A stretch of DNA of 47,451 bases from positions 1-47,451 of the forward strand of contig DASZCR010000223.1 of the NCBI GenBank assembly GCA_035942915.1, written 5' to 3'. This DNA is from DASZCR01 sp035942915 (GTDB lineage: Bacteria; Acidobacteriota; Blastocatellia; Pyrinomonadales; Pyrinomonadaceae). The translations under genes were made by a program, and so were the position numbers. The notes below the pieces were generated by a model. That model ran no database searches. It saw only the letters and a program-made list of their open reading frames with translations, and was not told where the DNA came from. This document shows, one piece after another, positions 6,608 to 13,514 of the stretch. The first letter of the stretch is position 1; each line of letters opens with the position of its first letter.

Positions 6608-6712
6608 GCCTAACGGCCGTATCTGTCCGGCGGCGACCTGCGCGCGACTCTCATCCGTTAGCTTCGAGTCTTGTTTCGTTGAGTGCGCGGCGCGTGATGC
6701 CCGGCGTTAGAC
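6608..6712 (+). other. attC-like recombination site, best-preserved copy
   Basis: R'' GCCTAAC at 6608-6614 and R' GTTAGAC at 6706-6712. The central ATCCGTTAGCTT (6654-6665) recurs in the sites at 15008-15112 and in the remnant near 11780. The right arm GCGCGTGATGCCCGGC recurs near 10137, 10974, 15106 and 16489. These shared arms show one homogeneous attC family. Confidence 0.85.
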
Positions 6713-6755
6713 GCTTTTATGTCGCCCGCTTTAATATTCCGGCAGGAGTGATTTG

Positions 6756-7454
6756 GTGGATACTGAGCTGCTCATCCCTTTTCTCACCGTTGGCGGGACT
6801 CTCCTGCTCGTGGTGACTGGCCTCCTCAATTTCTCCGTCTTCGTGAGGCAGCTACACGCCACGAGGGAGCAGCTTGAAACCGCTCGGCGGCAGCTAGAGA
6901 GCGCCCGCCAACAGCCGCAGATTCAACTCGTGCAGCGGGCGATGTCGGAAACGTCCGACCATCTCAAAATCTTGATTGAGAGGCCCTACCTGCGCCCTTA
7001 CTTCTACGAGAACAGGTCTTGGGCGGAGGGGGATGCGGCGAGCCACGACGAGGTGAAGGCGATGGCGGAACTGCTCCTCAACAATTTCGCTTCCGCAATC
7101 ATCCACTCGGCGGCCTTTCCGCAGTACCCTGTGCGCGGGGTCGAGCAGACAATCAGATTCCACCTTCGCAACAGCCCCGCCATGCGCGATTTCCTGATGG
7201 AAGGCTTCGACCGCTTCCAACTCGCTGGTCTGGCTCTCCTCTGTCTGAAGAACGAGACGAAAGCCGAGACCGAGAGGGACTTGTGCCAGTTAATCGGCGC
7301 GTCCGGCGATGATGCTTGTGAGAAGGCGCGACGTGAAAGACTCCTGAGCCACCTACAGTCTACGAATGAAGCGGAGCCGCTGGAATTGGCGAAGTACAGT
7401 CTGGAAAGGGCGCGTCTACTGCCGCCGGGTATGGATGCGCCGACACGCGTCTGA
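6756..7454 (+). CDS. Membrane-anchored coiled-coil protein, function unknown
   Basis: A 232-residue protein. I chose GTG 6756 because GGCAGGAG at 6741-6748 is 7 bases upstream; TTG 6753 is possible. A single membrane helix at residues about 5-27 (LIPFLTVGGTLLLVVTGLLNF) is followed by a short coiled coil (residues 35-60, repeated QLExAR units) and a mostly helical soluble domain. No enzymatic motif was found. The topology resembles single-pass hypothetical proteins common in integron arrays. The TGA stop overlaps the left core of the next attC (7453-7521). The function cannot be inferred. Confidence 0.7.
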   Translation: MDTELLIPFLTVGGTLLLVVTGLLNFSVFVRQLHATREQLETARRQLESARQQPQIQLVQRAMSETSDHLKILIERPYLRPYFYENRSWAEGDAASHDEVKAMAELLLNNFASAIIHSAAFPQYPVRGVEQTIRFHLRNSPAMRDFLMEGFDRFQLAGLALLCLKNETKAETERDLCQLIGASGDDACEKARRERLLSHLQSTNEAEPLELAKYSLERARLLPPGMDAPTRV

Positions 7455-7521
7455 CAAACGCGTGCTAGAGACCGCCGGCACGACGTTTCTCAAATTCCGC
7501 CAATCGCTCCGGGCGTGAGGT
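7453..7521 (+). other. Short attC-like recombination site
   Basis: R'' GACAAAC at 7453-7459 and R' GTGAGGT at 7515-7521, 69 bases in all. The arms ACGCGTGCTAGAGACCGCC and TTCCGCCAATCGCTCCGGGC form an imperfect inverted repeat. Confidence 0.65.
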
Positions 7522-7537
7522 GGCTTCATCAGGCTTA

Positions 7538-8074
7538 ATGGATTACATAATAAGAAAAGCTAACCTCGGCGACCGGGCAGCAATCGAACACCTCATTGCC
7601 ATCTCGGCGCGAAGCTTGAGCCGGGAGGATTATTCCGAGCCGCAAATCGAGGCGGCGGTGGCGACAGTCTTCGGCGTCGATACAGACCTTATTCTCGACG
7701 GGACGTACTTCGTTGCCGATTGCTCAGGGGTATTAGTCGGCTGCGGCGGGTGGAGTAAGAGGAGAACCCTCTTCGGGGGCGACCGTTACGCCAGCAGGGA
7801 TTCGGGCGAACTTGACCCGAAGTCGGAGCCTGCGAAGATTCGAGCTTTCTTCGTCCATCCTCTGTACGCGAGAAAGGGGATAGGTCGAGCGATTCTTTCG
7901 GCCTGTGAAAGCGAAGCCCTGTCTCACGGTTTCCGGTCGGTAGAACTGATGGCTACTCTGCCGGGATTAAAACTGTACGAGGCTTGCGGATACGAAGCGA
8001 GCGAGCGCGTCGAATATGAGATTGGAGACGGCGTGAGAATCGAGTTCGTGCCGATGAGGAAAGAACTGCAATAA
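7538..8074 (+). CDS. GNAT family N-acetyltransferase
   Basis: A 178-residue acetyl-CoA-dependent N-acetyltransferase. Start ATG 7538 (MDYIIRKANLGD), since the GNAT fold begins with the IRKA beta strand and a few residues upstream would fall in the attC. The acetyl-CoA loop is present as ARKGIGRAIL (R-x-x-G-x-G/A) around residues 110-119, preceded by AFFVHPLY (the beta4 strand) and followed by LELMATLPGLKLYEACGY-like residues (strand beta5 and helix 4, typical FYxxxGF signature as LYEACGY). The substrate is unknown; relatives act on amines, antibiotics or peptides. It is a single-gene cassette. Confidence 0.88.
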   Translation: MDYIIRKANLGDRAAIEHLIAISARSLSREDYSEPQIEAAVATVFGVDTDLILDGTYFVADCSGVLVGCGGWSKRRTLFGGDRYASRDSGELDPKSEPAKIRAFFVHPLYARKGIGRAILSACESEALSHGFRSVELMATLPGLKLYEACGYEASERVEYEIGDGVRIEFVPMRKELQ

Positions 8075-8097
8075 GAGCGGGCTGCGTCGAGCAGACT

Positions 8098-8197
8098 ACC
8101 TGACGGCGACCTGCGCGCGACCGCGAATCATCGAGGCTTTCATTCATCAGGCCGGATGCTTAGTTGTGTGCGCGGCGGCCGATTCCGGGCGTGAGGC
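8098..8197 (+). other. attC-like recombination site
   Basis: R'' ACCTGAC at 8098-8104 and R' GTGAGGC at 8191-8197. The left arm GGCGACCTGCGCGCGAC is also found at the site at 6608, confirming the common family. Confidence 0.75.
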
Positions 8198-8247
8198 GCT
8201 TTTGGCTTGGTGGGACATAACTACTCATGACGGTTGAGGGCGAGAAG

Positions 8248-8583
8248 ATGAAATATTATTGTGTTGCCGAACTGGACATCACCGACCGGAGTTGGATTCC
8301 AGACTATATCCAGAATGTAACGAAACTTGTCGAGCGTCATGGCGGCAGGTATTTAGCTCGCACGTCTCAGATTGAAAGGCTCGAAGGTGAAAGGAAGACT
8401 CCTCAGATATTGCTCATCCTTGAGTGGCCGTCGAGGGAAGCCGCATTGAGTTTCTATGAAAGTGACGAGTACAAACCCTACCTTAAAAGTCGTCTGGAGG
8501 GAGCCAGGTCTGAGTTATTACTAGTGGCAGGCGAAGACATAGCCAATGCTGCGCGGACTGTTGATGAGCAGGAGCGCGCCTGA
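8248..8583 (+). CDS. DUF1330 family protein
   Basis: A 111-residue protein of the DUF1330 dimeric alpha/beta barrel group. I chose ATG 8248 (MKYYCVAELDITD) because it matches the usual start of the family; ATG 8227 upstream adds seven residues. Typical signatures are visible: an N-terminal beta strand with DITD, LVERHGGRYLAR (the central GGR/Y motif, about residues 30-42), RLEGERKTPQILLILEWPS and REAALSFYESDEYKP (about residues 65-82). The biochemical role of the family is not settled. The TGA stop lies in the GCCTGAC left core of the next attC. It is a single-gene cassette. Confidence 0.85.
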   Translation: MKYYCVAELDITDRSWIPDYIQNVTKLVERHGGRYLARTSQIERLEGERKTPQILLILEWPSREAALSFYESDEYKPYLKSRLEGARSELLLVAGEDIANAARTVDEQERA

Positions 8584-8686
8584 CAACTCATTGAATCGGT
8601 GTGCGGCGCAGCGTCGCTTTCGTCAATCTTTGCTCCGGTTAAATTGTGTGTCATTCGCACGCGCGCGTTGAATTCGGGCGTCAGGC
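8578..8686 (+). other. attC-like recombination site with GTC core
   Basis: R'' GCCTGAC at 8578-8584 and R' GTCAGGC at 8680-8686 are exact reverse complements, so both carry a matching change from the canonical TAAC/GTTA pair. The R'' contains the TGA stop of the DUF1330 gene. Confidence 0.78.
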
Positions 8687-8697
8687 TGCAAGATTAG

Positions 8698-9258
8698 ATG
8701 ACGAGACAGCTTGCAGATAAAGCGATGGAAACTACACCTGAAATGTCTTCAGCAGCGTTGGTCGAGTTGCTTCGATTGTTCGAGAGCGCCTCGATACCGG
8801 TCTGGCTCGATGGCGGATGGGGCGTCGATGCGTTGCTTCAGAGACAGACCCGTAGCCACAAAGACGTGGATATTATTCTTCCCGTCGGTGATGTCCCAAA
8901 GCTTCAAGGGTTGCTGGCAGAGAGGGGCTTTACCGTCCGTGAAGGTAAGCCGCCGGATTCGTTCGTTCTCGCGGATGGAGCGGGGCTTGAAGTTGATGTC
9001 CACGCCGTCACTTTCGACAATCTTGGCAATGGTGTCTACAGAATGCAAAACGGCGAAGATTGGATTTACTCTGCGCAACACCTGAGCGGGCAGGGAAGCA
9101 TTGGAGGCGAGAATGTGAGATGCCTGACACCGGAGGCGCAGGTGCTCTGTCACGCATACGGATATGCTCTTGCGGAGAAGGACTATCGAGATATGGAATT
9201 GCTGGAAGAACACTTCGGGGTAGAACTGCCGTCGCAGTTGCGGCGCGGCACGACGTAA
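8698..9258 (+). CDS. Nucleotidyltransferase, lincosamide/aminoglycoside type (Lnu/ANT(2'')-like)
   Basis: A 186-residue member of the Pol-beta nucleotidyltransferase superfamily, expected to transfer AMP from ATP to a hydroxyl of a small molecule. VWLDGGWGVDALLQRQTRSH followed by KDVDIILP (residues about 35-63) is the GG-W-G-x-D...D-x-D catalytic pattern shared by lincosamide transferases of the Lnu type and the aminoglycoside-2''-adenylyltransferase family. A third acid is probably in LEVDVHAV (about residue 100). Start ATG 8698; ATG 8725 is an alternative. It shares a cassette with the methyltransferase at 9325 because no attC separates them. Resistance activity is inference only; relatives also act on unknown substrates. 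Confidence 0.85.
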   Translation: MTRQLADKAMETTPEMSSAALVELLRLFESASIPVWLDGGWGVDALLQRQTRSHKDVDIILPVGDVPKLQGLLAERGFTVREGKPPDSFVLADGAGLEVDVHAVTFDNLGNGVYRMQNGEDWIYSAQHLSGQGSIGGENVRCLTPEAQVLCHAYGYALAEKDYRDMELLEEHFGVELPSQLRRGTT

Positions 9259-9324
9259 AGAGAAGAGTCGTGCTGTGGAAACGGAGCAGGCTCCCAATTT
9301 ACACAAAATCTAAGAAGCCATCCG

Positions 9325-9963
9325 ATGCAGAATTCATACGACTATATCGCAGAGCATTGGCACGCAAACTTCAGAGGGCAAGCTTACGTCGATAGAGTTC
9401 TACGCTACGTAGATAAGATTCTCGATGGCCTGCCGCCGGGAGCCAAAGTTCTCGACCTTGGCTGTGGGACGGGCGAACCTATCGCCAAATATGTAGTGCG
9501 ACGAGGTTACAGTCTGACCGGCGTTGACCAATCAGAGAAAATGCTTGAAATTGCGAAGACGGAGGTTCCGCAGGCAGAGTTTATTCACAGCGATATGGTT
9601 GAAGTAGAGTTCAACGATAGATTCGCGGCCGCCGTCGCATGGGATTCTGTTTTCCATGTGGAGCGTAAATATCATGCAGCTATCTACCGTAAACTCGCCG
9701 ACGCTCTTGAAATTGGAGGGAGATTGTTGTTGTCCGTCGGCGGCTCGGATGCTAACGACGGGGAAGGTTCTGCTCCCGTCGATGACATTGAGGCCGAAGG
9801 TTTTACTTCCGAAATGTTCGGGCACACATTCTTCTATAGCGGATACGCACCGCAAGTTGCGCGCCGGATGTTAGAGGCTGAAGGGTTTGAAGTTGAAGTC
9901 TGGGAAGTTGACGACCCCACTTCACGCGGACACATCGCTGTCATTGCCAGAAGGGTTTCATAG
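9325..9963 (+). CDS. Class I SAM-dependent methyltransferase
   Basis: A 212-residue enzyme, ATG 9325. The SAM-binding motif I AKVLDLGCGTGEPIAKYV lies at residues about 40-57, with an acidic post-motif loop GVDQSEKML (about 68) and VAWDSVFHV (about 100) as motif IV. It lacks DNA- or rRNA-specific elements and resembles small-molecule or UbiE/COQ5-like O- or N-methyltransferases. It follows the nucleotidyltransferase gene by 66 bases without an attC, so they are one cassette and probably co-expressed. Both would modify small molecules. The substrate is unknown. Confidence 0.87.
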   Translation: MQNSYDYIAEHWHANFRGQAYVDRVLRYVDKILDGLPPGAKVLDLGCGTGEPIAKYVVRRGYSLTGVDQSEKMLEIAKTEVPQAEFIHSDMVEVEFNDRFAAAVAWDSVFHVERKYHAAIYRKLADALEIGGRLLLSVGGSDANDGEGSAPVDDIEAEGFTSEMFGHTFFYSGYAPQVARRMLEAEGFEVEVWEVDDPTSRGHIAVIARRVS

Positions 9964-9968
9964 GCCGC

Positions 9969-10137
9969 GCCTGACTAACGACATCCACCTGATTGCGACG
10001 GAGCGCGCCGCTTGTCGAGAGCTTGTGTGGTTTTGGGGTTTAGTGCGTGGCGGGTGTGCGCGGCGTCAGGCAGATAGGTCACATGCTCGCTTGGCTGAGG
10101 GCAGATGTTTTCGTTCGCCTTATGCCCGGTGTTAGGC
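9969..10137 (+). other. attC-like site, probably double
   Basis: R'' GCCTGAC at 9969-9975 (overlapping GACTAAC at 9973-9979). A first R' GTCAGGC lies at 10065-10071 and a second R' GTTAGGC at 10131-10137, preceded by the family arm TTATGCCCGGT. The last 66 bases could be a truncated second attC or the far arm of one long site. Confidence 0.65.
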
Positions 10138-10185
10138 CGCAGAAGGTTCATCGGTCAGTGATAACTTCCAACGAGATTCGGAGAT

Positions 10186-10548
10186 ATGAGTCGAGCCGCT
10201 AAAAGTTTGCTTGTCTTTGGGATTTACCTCTGCGGGTTAGGTTTGACGTTGCTGCTCATCCCGAATCTGCTCTTGCAGGCTTTCGGGGTGCCGCCGACGA
10301 ACGAAGTCTGGATAAGAATCAATGGGATGTTGGTGATTTGTCTGAGCTTTTATTATGTTCTGGCGGCGCGGAGCGAGTTGACGAGTTTCATCCGCTGGAC
10401 GGTCTGGGCGCGCCTCGCGGTGATGGTTTACTTTGTCGCTTTTGTGCTGTTGGTTTCCGCCCCGAAAGCCTTGCTGTTGTTCGGGCTGATTGATGTGTTG
10501 GCGGCGATTTGGACGTGGCTCACTTTGAAAAAAGACGCGCCCCGTTGA
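10186..10548 (+). CDS. Four-helix integral membrane protein, function unknown
   Basis: A 120-residue protein, ATG 10186, preceded by GGAG at 10180-10183 at unusually short spacing. There are four hydrophobic helices: residues about 8-30 (LLVFGIYLCGLGLTLLLIPN), 42-62 (INGMLVICLSFYYVLAARSE), 70-90 (WARLAVMVYFVAFVLLVSA) and 92-112 (ALLLFGLIDVLAAIWTWLTL). It ends in a basic tail. It resembles the many small DUF-type four-helix membrane proteins, but I cannot name one. It starts the cassette that also holds the broken gene at 10570-10865. Confidence 0.72.
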   Translation: MSRAAKSLLVFGIYLCGLGLTLLLIPNLLLQAFGVPPTNEVWIRINGMLVICLSFYYVLAARSELTSFIRWTVWARLAVMVYFVAFVLLVSAPKALLLFGLIDVLAAIWTWLTLKKDAPR

Positions 10549-10569
10549 AGAAAGCTGACTTCGAGGCGT

Positions 10570-10865
10570 GTGCTGTCGGGGCTTGAGACGGCGACATTTG
10601 AGATGAGCGAAAAGTATAAACATCTGGAAGTCGATGACGCTAAGGCCGCGCCTGCGCTGGAGGAGATTGCTGCCATTTTGCGAGCGATGGCGCAGACTCC
10701 GTCCTGTACCTTGACCTCACGCCCGCAGGCGGCGGCAGAGTCTTAGGGTTCGTGCACGGCCGCCTGACTCCGGCCAGCAAGCATCGAGACTATGGGTTTA
10801 GAGAGATTGCGCCGAGTTTCGCCGGGTATATGGAGATGATTTTCAAATGCGAGGATGCTCTGTAA
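10570..10865 (+). pseudogene. Frameshifted gene, SMI1/KNR4-like C-terminus
   Basis: A frame starting at GTG 10570 or ATG 10603 (MSEKYKHLEVDD...AAILRAMAQTPS) is interrupted near 10705. From there a second frame continues (VLYLDLTPAGGGRVLGFVHG, then HRDYGFREIAPSFAGYMEMI) and stops at TAA 10863-10865. The second part has the look of an SMI1/KNR4 (SUKH-like) C-terminus, with the pattern of a beta strand before GGGRVLGF and the final IAPSFAGYM helix. The distance is not a multiple of three, so a frameshift is needed to join them. The N-terminal part normally present in the family is missing. SUKH proteins often serve as immunity proteins; that is context, not shown here. Confidence 0.5.
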
Positions 10866-10877
10866 GCAAGAATCTCC

Positions 10878-10980
10878 ATTGACCGACGGCAGGCACCCGA
10901 ACGCGAAGCAGCATTCTTCTCATCAGGAACTTGCGCGGCTTCGGCGTCGAGTGCGCGGCGGGTGATGCCGTGCGTGAGAT
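10878..10980 (+). other. attC-like recombination site
   Basis: The left core near 10878-10884 is degenerate (ATTGACC); R' is GTGAGAT at 10974-10980. The right arm GCGGGTGATGCCGTGC and the central TTCTTCTCATCAGGAACTTG match other sites of the family. Confidence 0.62.
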
Positions 10981-11000
10981 GTCTATCTTGTGTGGCAAAC

Positions 11001-11330
11001 ATGACCAATGACTTTTACTGTGATGAAGTCTTGAGCGAGCGCACGCGCGTCAGGCGAGTCGTCGAAACGGAGAACGTGCTGGCCTTCCACCATACGCGCC
11101 CTTTCTACCCGGTGCACGTGGTCGTGATTCCGAAGCGGCACATCGAATCACTACTCACACTCAGCGAAGAGGAGCATCCGCTGCTGCTTGAGTTGATTGG
11201 AGTTGTTCGGCAGGTCGCGGCTCAGGTCTTAGAGGAACATGGGGCCTGTCGGGTGGTCACTAATTTAGGGGATTATCAGGAATCGAAACATCTCCACTGG
11301 CACGTGGCGTCCGGCCGCCCGTTGCGCTGA
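11001..11330 (+). CDS. HIT family hydrolase-like protein
   Basis: A 109-residue histidine-triad protein, predicted to hydrolyse nucleotide phosphoramidates or dinucleotides. Start ATG 11001 (MTNDFYCDEVLSER); upstream in-frame residues come from the attC. HVVVIPKRHIESLLTL (residues about 40-55) is the first conserved HIT block, and SKHLHWHVASG (about 96-106) is the HxHxHxx catalytic motif, with the middle position present as HLHWH. Length is typical of small HIT proteins. It lies 40 bases before the DUF4288 gene without a clear attC, so they may share a cassette. Confidence 0.87.
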   Translation: MTNDFYCDEVLSERTRVRRVVETENVLAFHHTRPFYPVHVVVIPKRHIESLLTLSEEEHPLLLELIGVVRQVAAQVLEEHGACRVVTNLGDYQESKHLHWHVASGRPLR

Positions 11331-11370
11331 GTTGACGGGAGCGCCATCTAACAAAGGCATCAGGTGTGCT

Positions 11371-11700
11371 ATGAACGACCAGCCTTGGTACGGCGCAAAG
11401 TGCATCTTTCTTCACACCGACATCGAAAGTTGTCCCGGACAGGTTTACGAAGAAAGGGTGATTCTGGTGAAGGCAGAGAGTTTGGATGCTGCTATCTCGC
11501 GTGCTGAGAGGATGGCTGAAGAGTATGCTGAGCAGCTTAGCGGCTGTTTATACATCGGATTCGTAGATGTCTTCCACATCTACGATGAGCACATCGGCGA
11601 GGGCACAGAGGTCTACTCGCTCATGCGTGCGAGCAATCTGAACAGGGACGACTACCTGAACCGCTTCTATGAGACGGGCACGGAGCGCACGCAGAAGTAG
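11371..11700 (+). CDS. DUF4288 domain protein
   Basis: A 109-residue protein, ATG 11371. DUF4288-type features: WYGAKCIFLHTD near the start, YEERVILVKAESLDAAISRA (residues about 28-48), then GTEVYSLMRASNL near residue 85 and a Tyr-rich C-terminus. I recall this family as small proteins of unknown function, so the name is a family label rather than an activity. There is no signal peptide or membrane segment. The gap to the HIT gene (11331-11370) contains ATCTAACAAAGGCATCAGG, which may be the collapsed cores of a former attC. Confidence 0.78.
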   Translation: MNDQPWYGAKCIFLHTDIESCPGQVYEERVILVKAESLDAAISRAERMAEEYAEQLSGCLYIGFVDVFHIYDEHIGEGTEVYSLMRASNLNRDDYLNRFYETGTERTQK

Positions 11701-11800
11701 AATGAAACAGCGGCGGGAGACGCCTTACATCGCCACGTACCCGGCCGCCGGTCGGAGTGGGTCTCATCCGATAGCTTGAAGGCTTGTTTAATCGTTTACA
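11701..11800 (+). other. Decayed attC-like site
   Basis: The stretch contains CTCATCCGATAGCTTGAAGGCTTGTTTA, split as CTCATCCGATAGCTTG then AAGGCTTGTTTA, very close to the centre of the site at 6608-6712, but the usual right arm and R' core are missing. It is probably a truncated attC left by deletion. Confidence 0.45.
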
Positions 11801-11808
11801 GGAGAATC

Positions 11809-12630
11809 ATGATGGGAAGTGCTGATAGCGACAAAGTCTTCGCCGGTTCGATACCGAAGCTTTACGACACGTACCTCGTGCCGCTCATCTTCGAGCAGTA
11901 CGCTGCGGACTTGGCGGAGCGACTCAGTTCGCGGCCTCTTTCCCGCGTCCTCGAAATCGCAGCCGGGACAGGCGCCGTGACTCGCGCCCTCGCGTCTGCG
12001 CTACCCGAAAGCGTCTCCATCGTGGCTACGGATTTGAATCAGGCGATGCTCGACCACGCCTCTGCGGTGGGCACGACGCGCGCTGTCGAATGGCAACAGG
12101 CGGACGCGATGCAACTGCCTTTCCCGGATGCCAGCTTCGACGCCGTTGTGTGCCAGTTCGGGGTCATGTTCTTTCCCGATAAGTCCGAAGCGTTTGCAGA
12201 GGCGCGACGGGTGCTCAGGCCGGGAGGCGTCTTCTTCTTCAACGTGTGGGATAGAATCACGGAGAACGAGTTTGCCGACACGATAGAGGGCGCGCTGGCG
12301 TCACTCTTTCCCGCAGACCCGCCGCGCTTCCTTGCCCGCACGCCCTACGGTTATCACGACCGACAGACTATTGAGCGTGACCTCGCAAACGGTGGGTTCA
12401 GCGCCGCGCCGCGAATTGAGACGCTCGCGGTGCGTAGCCGTGCGACCTCCCCAGACATCCCTGCCATCGCGTTCTGTCAGGGGACGCCTCTGCGGAGTGA
12501 GATTACAGCCCGCGACGCCTCGCGGCTCGACGAAGCAACCCGCCTTGCGGCCGAGGCTATCGCCGAACGGTTCGGACGGGGCGAAGTTGACGCCAAGATT
12601 CAGGCACACGTTGTCGCCGTTGATGGATGA
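11809..12630 (+). CDS. Class I SAM-dependent methyltransferase (UbiE-like)
   Basis: A 273-residue enzyme. ATG 11809 is preceded by AGGAGA at 11798-11803. The SAM site RVLEIAAGTGAVTRALA lies around residues 46-62 (motif I with GTG), followed by ATDLNQAMLDHA (about 75-86) and FDAVVCQFGVMFFPDK (about 110-125), then RRVLRPGGVFFFNVWD (about 132-147), all typical of UbiE/COQ5 and related small-molecule methyltransferases. The substrate is not deducible. The TGA stop lies in the GGATGAC left core of the next attC. It is a single-gene cassette. Confidence 0.88.
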   Translation: MMGSADSDKVFAGSIPKLYDTYLVPLIFEQYAADLAERLSSRPLSRVLEIAAGTGAVTRALASALPESVSIVATDLNQAMLDHASAVGTTRAVEWQQADAMQLPFPDASFDAVVCQFGVMFFPDKSEAFAEARRVLRPGGVFFFNVWDRITENEFADTIEGALASLFPADPPRFLARTPYGYHDRQTIERDLANGGFSAAPRIETLAVRSRATSPDIPAIAFCQGTPLRSEITARDASRLDEATRLAAEAIAERFGRGEVDAKIQAHVVAVDG

Positions 12631-12696
12631 CGGTCTACGCTCCCGTAATCAACCGAGCACACGCCGGGTCGGGGCGACTCAATACGAGCGTTAGGC
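12625..12696 (+). other. attC-like recombination site
   Basis: R'' GGATGAC at 12625-12631, containing the TGA stop of the methyltransferase, and R' GTTAGGC at 12690-12696. 72 bases. Confidence 0.6.
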
Positions 12697-12707
12697 TGCA
12701 AACATCT

Positions 12708-13106
12708 ATGCTCACGCTTATCCAATTTTTCATCGGCGTCCTCTCCGGCTTCATCTTCGTTCTGGTGGCGCGGCGTGCGGGTGCGAGGCGCGAAGCCAGA
12801 GTCTATGCCTTGGCTCTCATCGTGGCGGCCTTCATCTACGTCGGCTTTGCTGTTGTCGGCGGGGCGTCTCTGGCGTGGCTCGCTCTTGAGTTGGTTGGGT
12901 TGGCGTTCTTCTCAATGCTCGCGCTTCTCGGCCTGAGGTACAGCCTATGGATGGCCTTCGGGTGGGCAGCCCACGCGGTCTGGGACGTGGCGCTCGATGC
13001 GGTGCTGAAGGTGGGATTCGTGCCGGGCTGGTATCCGGTTGTCTGTATCGGCTTTGACCTGTTTTTAGCTCTTTATCTGGTCTGGCAAGTGAGGAAGGCG
13101 AGGTGA
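12708..13106 (+). CDS. Integral membrane protein (DUF6010-like)
   Basis: A 132-residue protein, ATG 12708; upstream in-frame residues come from the attC. Four membrane helices: residues about 3-20 (IQFFIGVLSGFIFVLVA), 30-50 (YALALIVAAFIYVGFAVVGG), 55-75 (ALELVGLAFFSMLALLGL) and 105-127 (YPVVCIGFDLFLALYLVWQV). The GARREARVYALAL loop and the HAVWDVALD region with GWYPVVCIGFD match my recollection of the DUF6010 family, whose role is unknown. The TGA stop lies within the AGGTGAC core of the next attC. Confidence 0.75.
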   Translation: MLTLIQFFIGVLSGFIFVLVARRAGARREARVYALALIVAAFIYVGFAVVGGASLAWLALELVGLAFFSMLALLGLRYSLWMAFGWAAHAVWDVALDAVLKVGFVPGWYPVVCIGFDLFLALYLVWQVRKAR

Positions 13107-13175
13107 CGGACTCGCCCCGCCTCGCAACGGCGTGCGCCCGTCAGGGAATAGCGGCAAGCGTGCTTCGTGTCAGGC
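13101..13175 (+). other. Possible attC-like site
   Basis: R''-like AGGTGAC at 13101-13107 (holding the TGA stop of the previous gene) and R' GTCAGGC at 13169-13175; another GTCAGGG is at 13140-13146. The arms match less well than in other sites, so this is a weak call. Confidence 0.45.
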
Positions 13176-13218
13176 AACAGGGTGGCTCTTGTGTGAAACA
13201 TTTTTGCGCCGAATCGCG

Positions 13219-13250
13219 TAAAATCAACCAAAATTCTTCGCTCAAGGAGG
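13219..13250 (+). promoter_or_regulatory. -10-like element and strong ribosome site for the 42-residue gene
   Basis: TAAAAT at 13219-13224 matches five of six bases of the -10 consensus; no good -35 is visible at the right spacing. AAGGAGG at 13244-13250 is a near-perfect ribosome site 8 bases before ATG 13259. Confidence 0.4.
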
Positions 13251-13258
13251 TCTTGCTC

Positions 13259-13387
13259 ATGCCTGCTCCGGTGCGCTCTTCTTTCAACTTTTCCGAGGCT
13301 ACTGTGCTGCGTTGGGCGATGAAAGCTTTTCTCGTCGGGCTCTTCTTAGGGGTTGCCGGCGCTCTCACCGCTCTCGCCAGCCATTAA
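13259..13387 (+). CDS. 42-residue single-pass membrane peptide
   Basis: ATG 13259 to TAA 13385-13387. A near-perfect AAGGAGG at 13244-13250, the best ribosome site in the array, makes this a real gene despite its size. A soluble N-terminus (MPAPVRSSFNFSEATVLRW) precedes one membrane helix (AFLVGLFLGVAGALTALAS). No family was recognised. Because it has its own ribosome site and an AT-rich leader unlike neighbouring cassettes, it may carry its own promoter. Possible roles include a regulatory or toxin-like membrane peptide, without evidence for either. Confidence 0.62.
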   Translation: MPAPVRSSFNFSEATVLRWAMKAFLVGLFLGVAGALTALASH

Positions 13388-13403
13388 GCTGCGTCTCACC
13401 TCT

Positions 13404-13486
13404 GCCAGACGCCGAGCATGCACCCGACGCCCCTTCAGAGCGCGCTTCTCATGTATCTCGCGCAAGGGACGCGGGTGCTGTCTGGC
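13404..13486 (+). other. Possible attC-like site
   Basis: GCCAGAC at 13404-13410 and GTCTGGC at 13480-13486 are exact reverse complements, and the inner AGCATGCACCCGAC pairs roughly with ACGCGGGTGCT. The cores differ from the rest of the family, but the fold and position between two genes fit an attC. Confidence 0.5.
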
Positions 13487-13514
13487 GTCTGCATGAAGGG
13501 CGGCGTTTCGTCGA

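Noticed and set aside
9259..9324. Possible attC between nucleotidyltransferase and methyltransferase
   Set aside because: Only 66 bases with no R''/R' pair or inverted arms; the two genes share one cassette.
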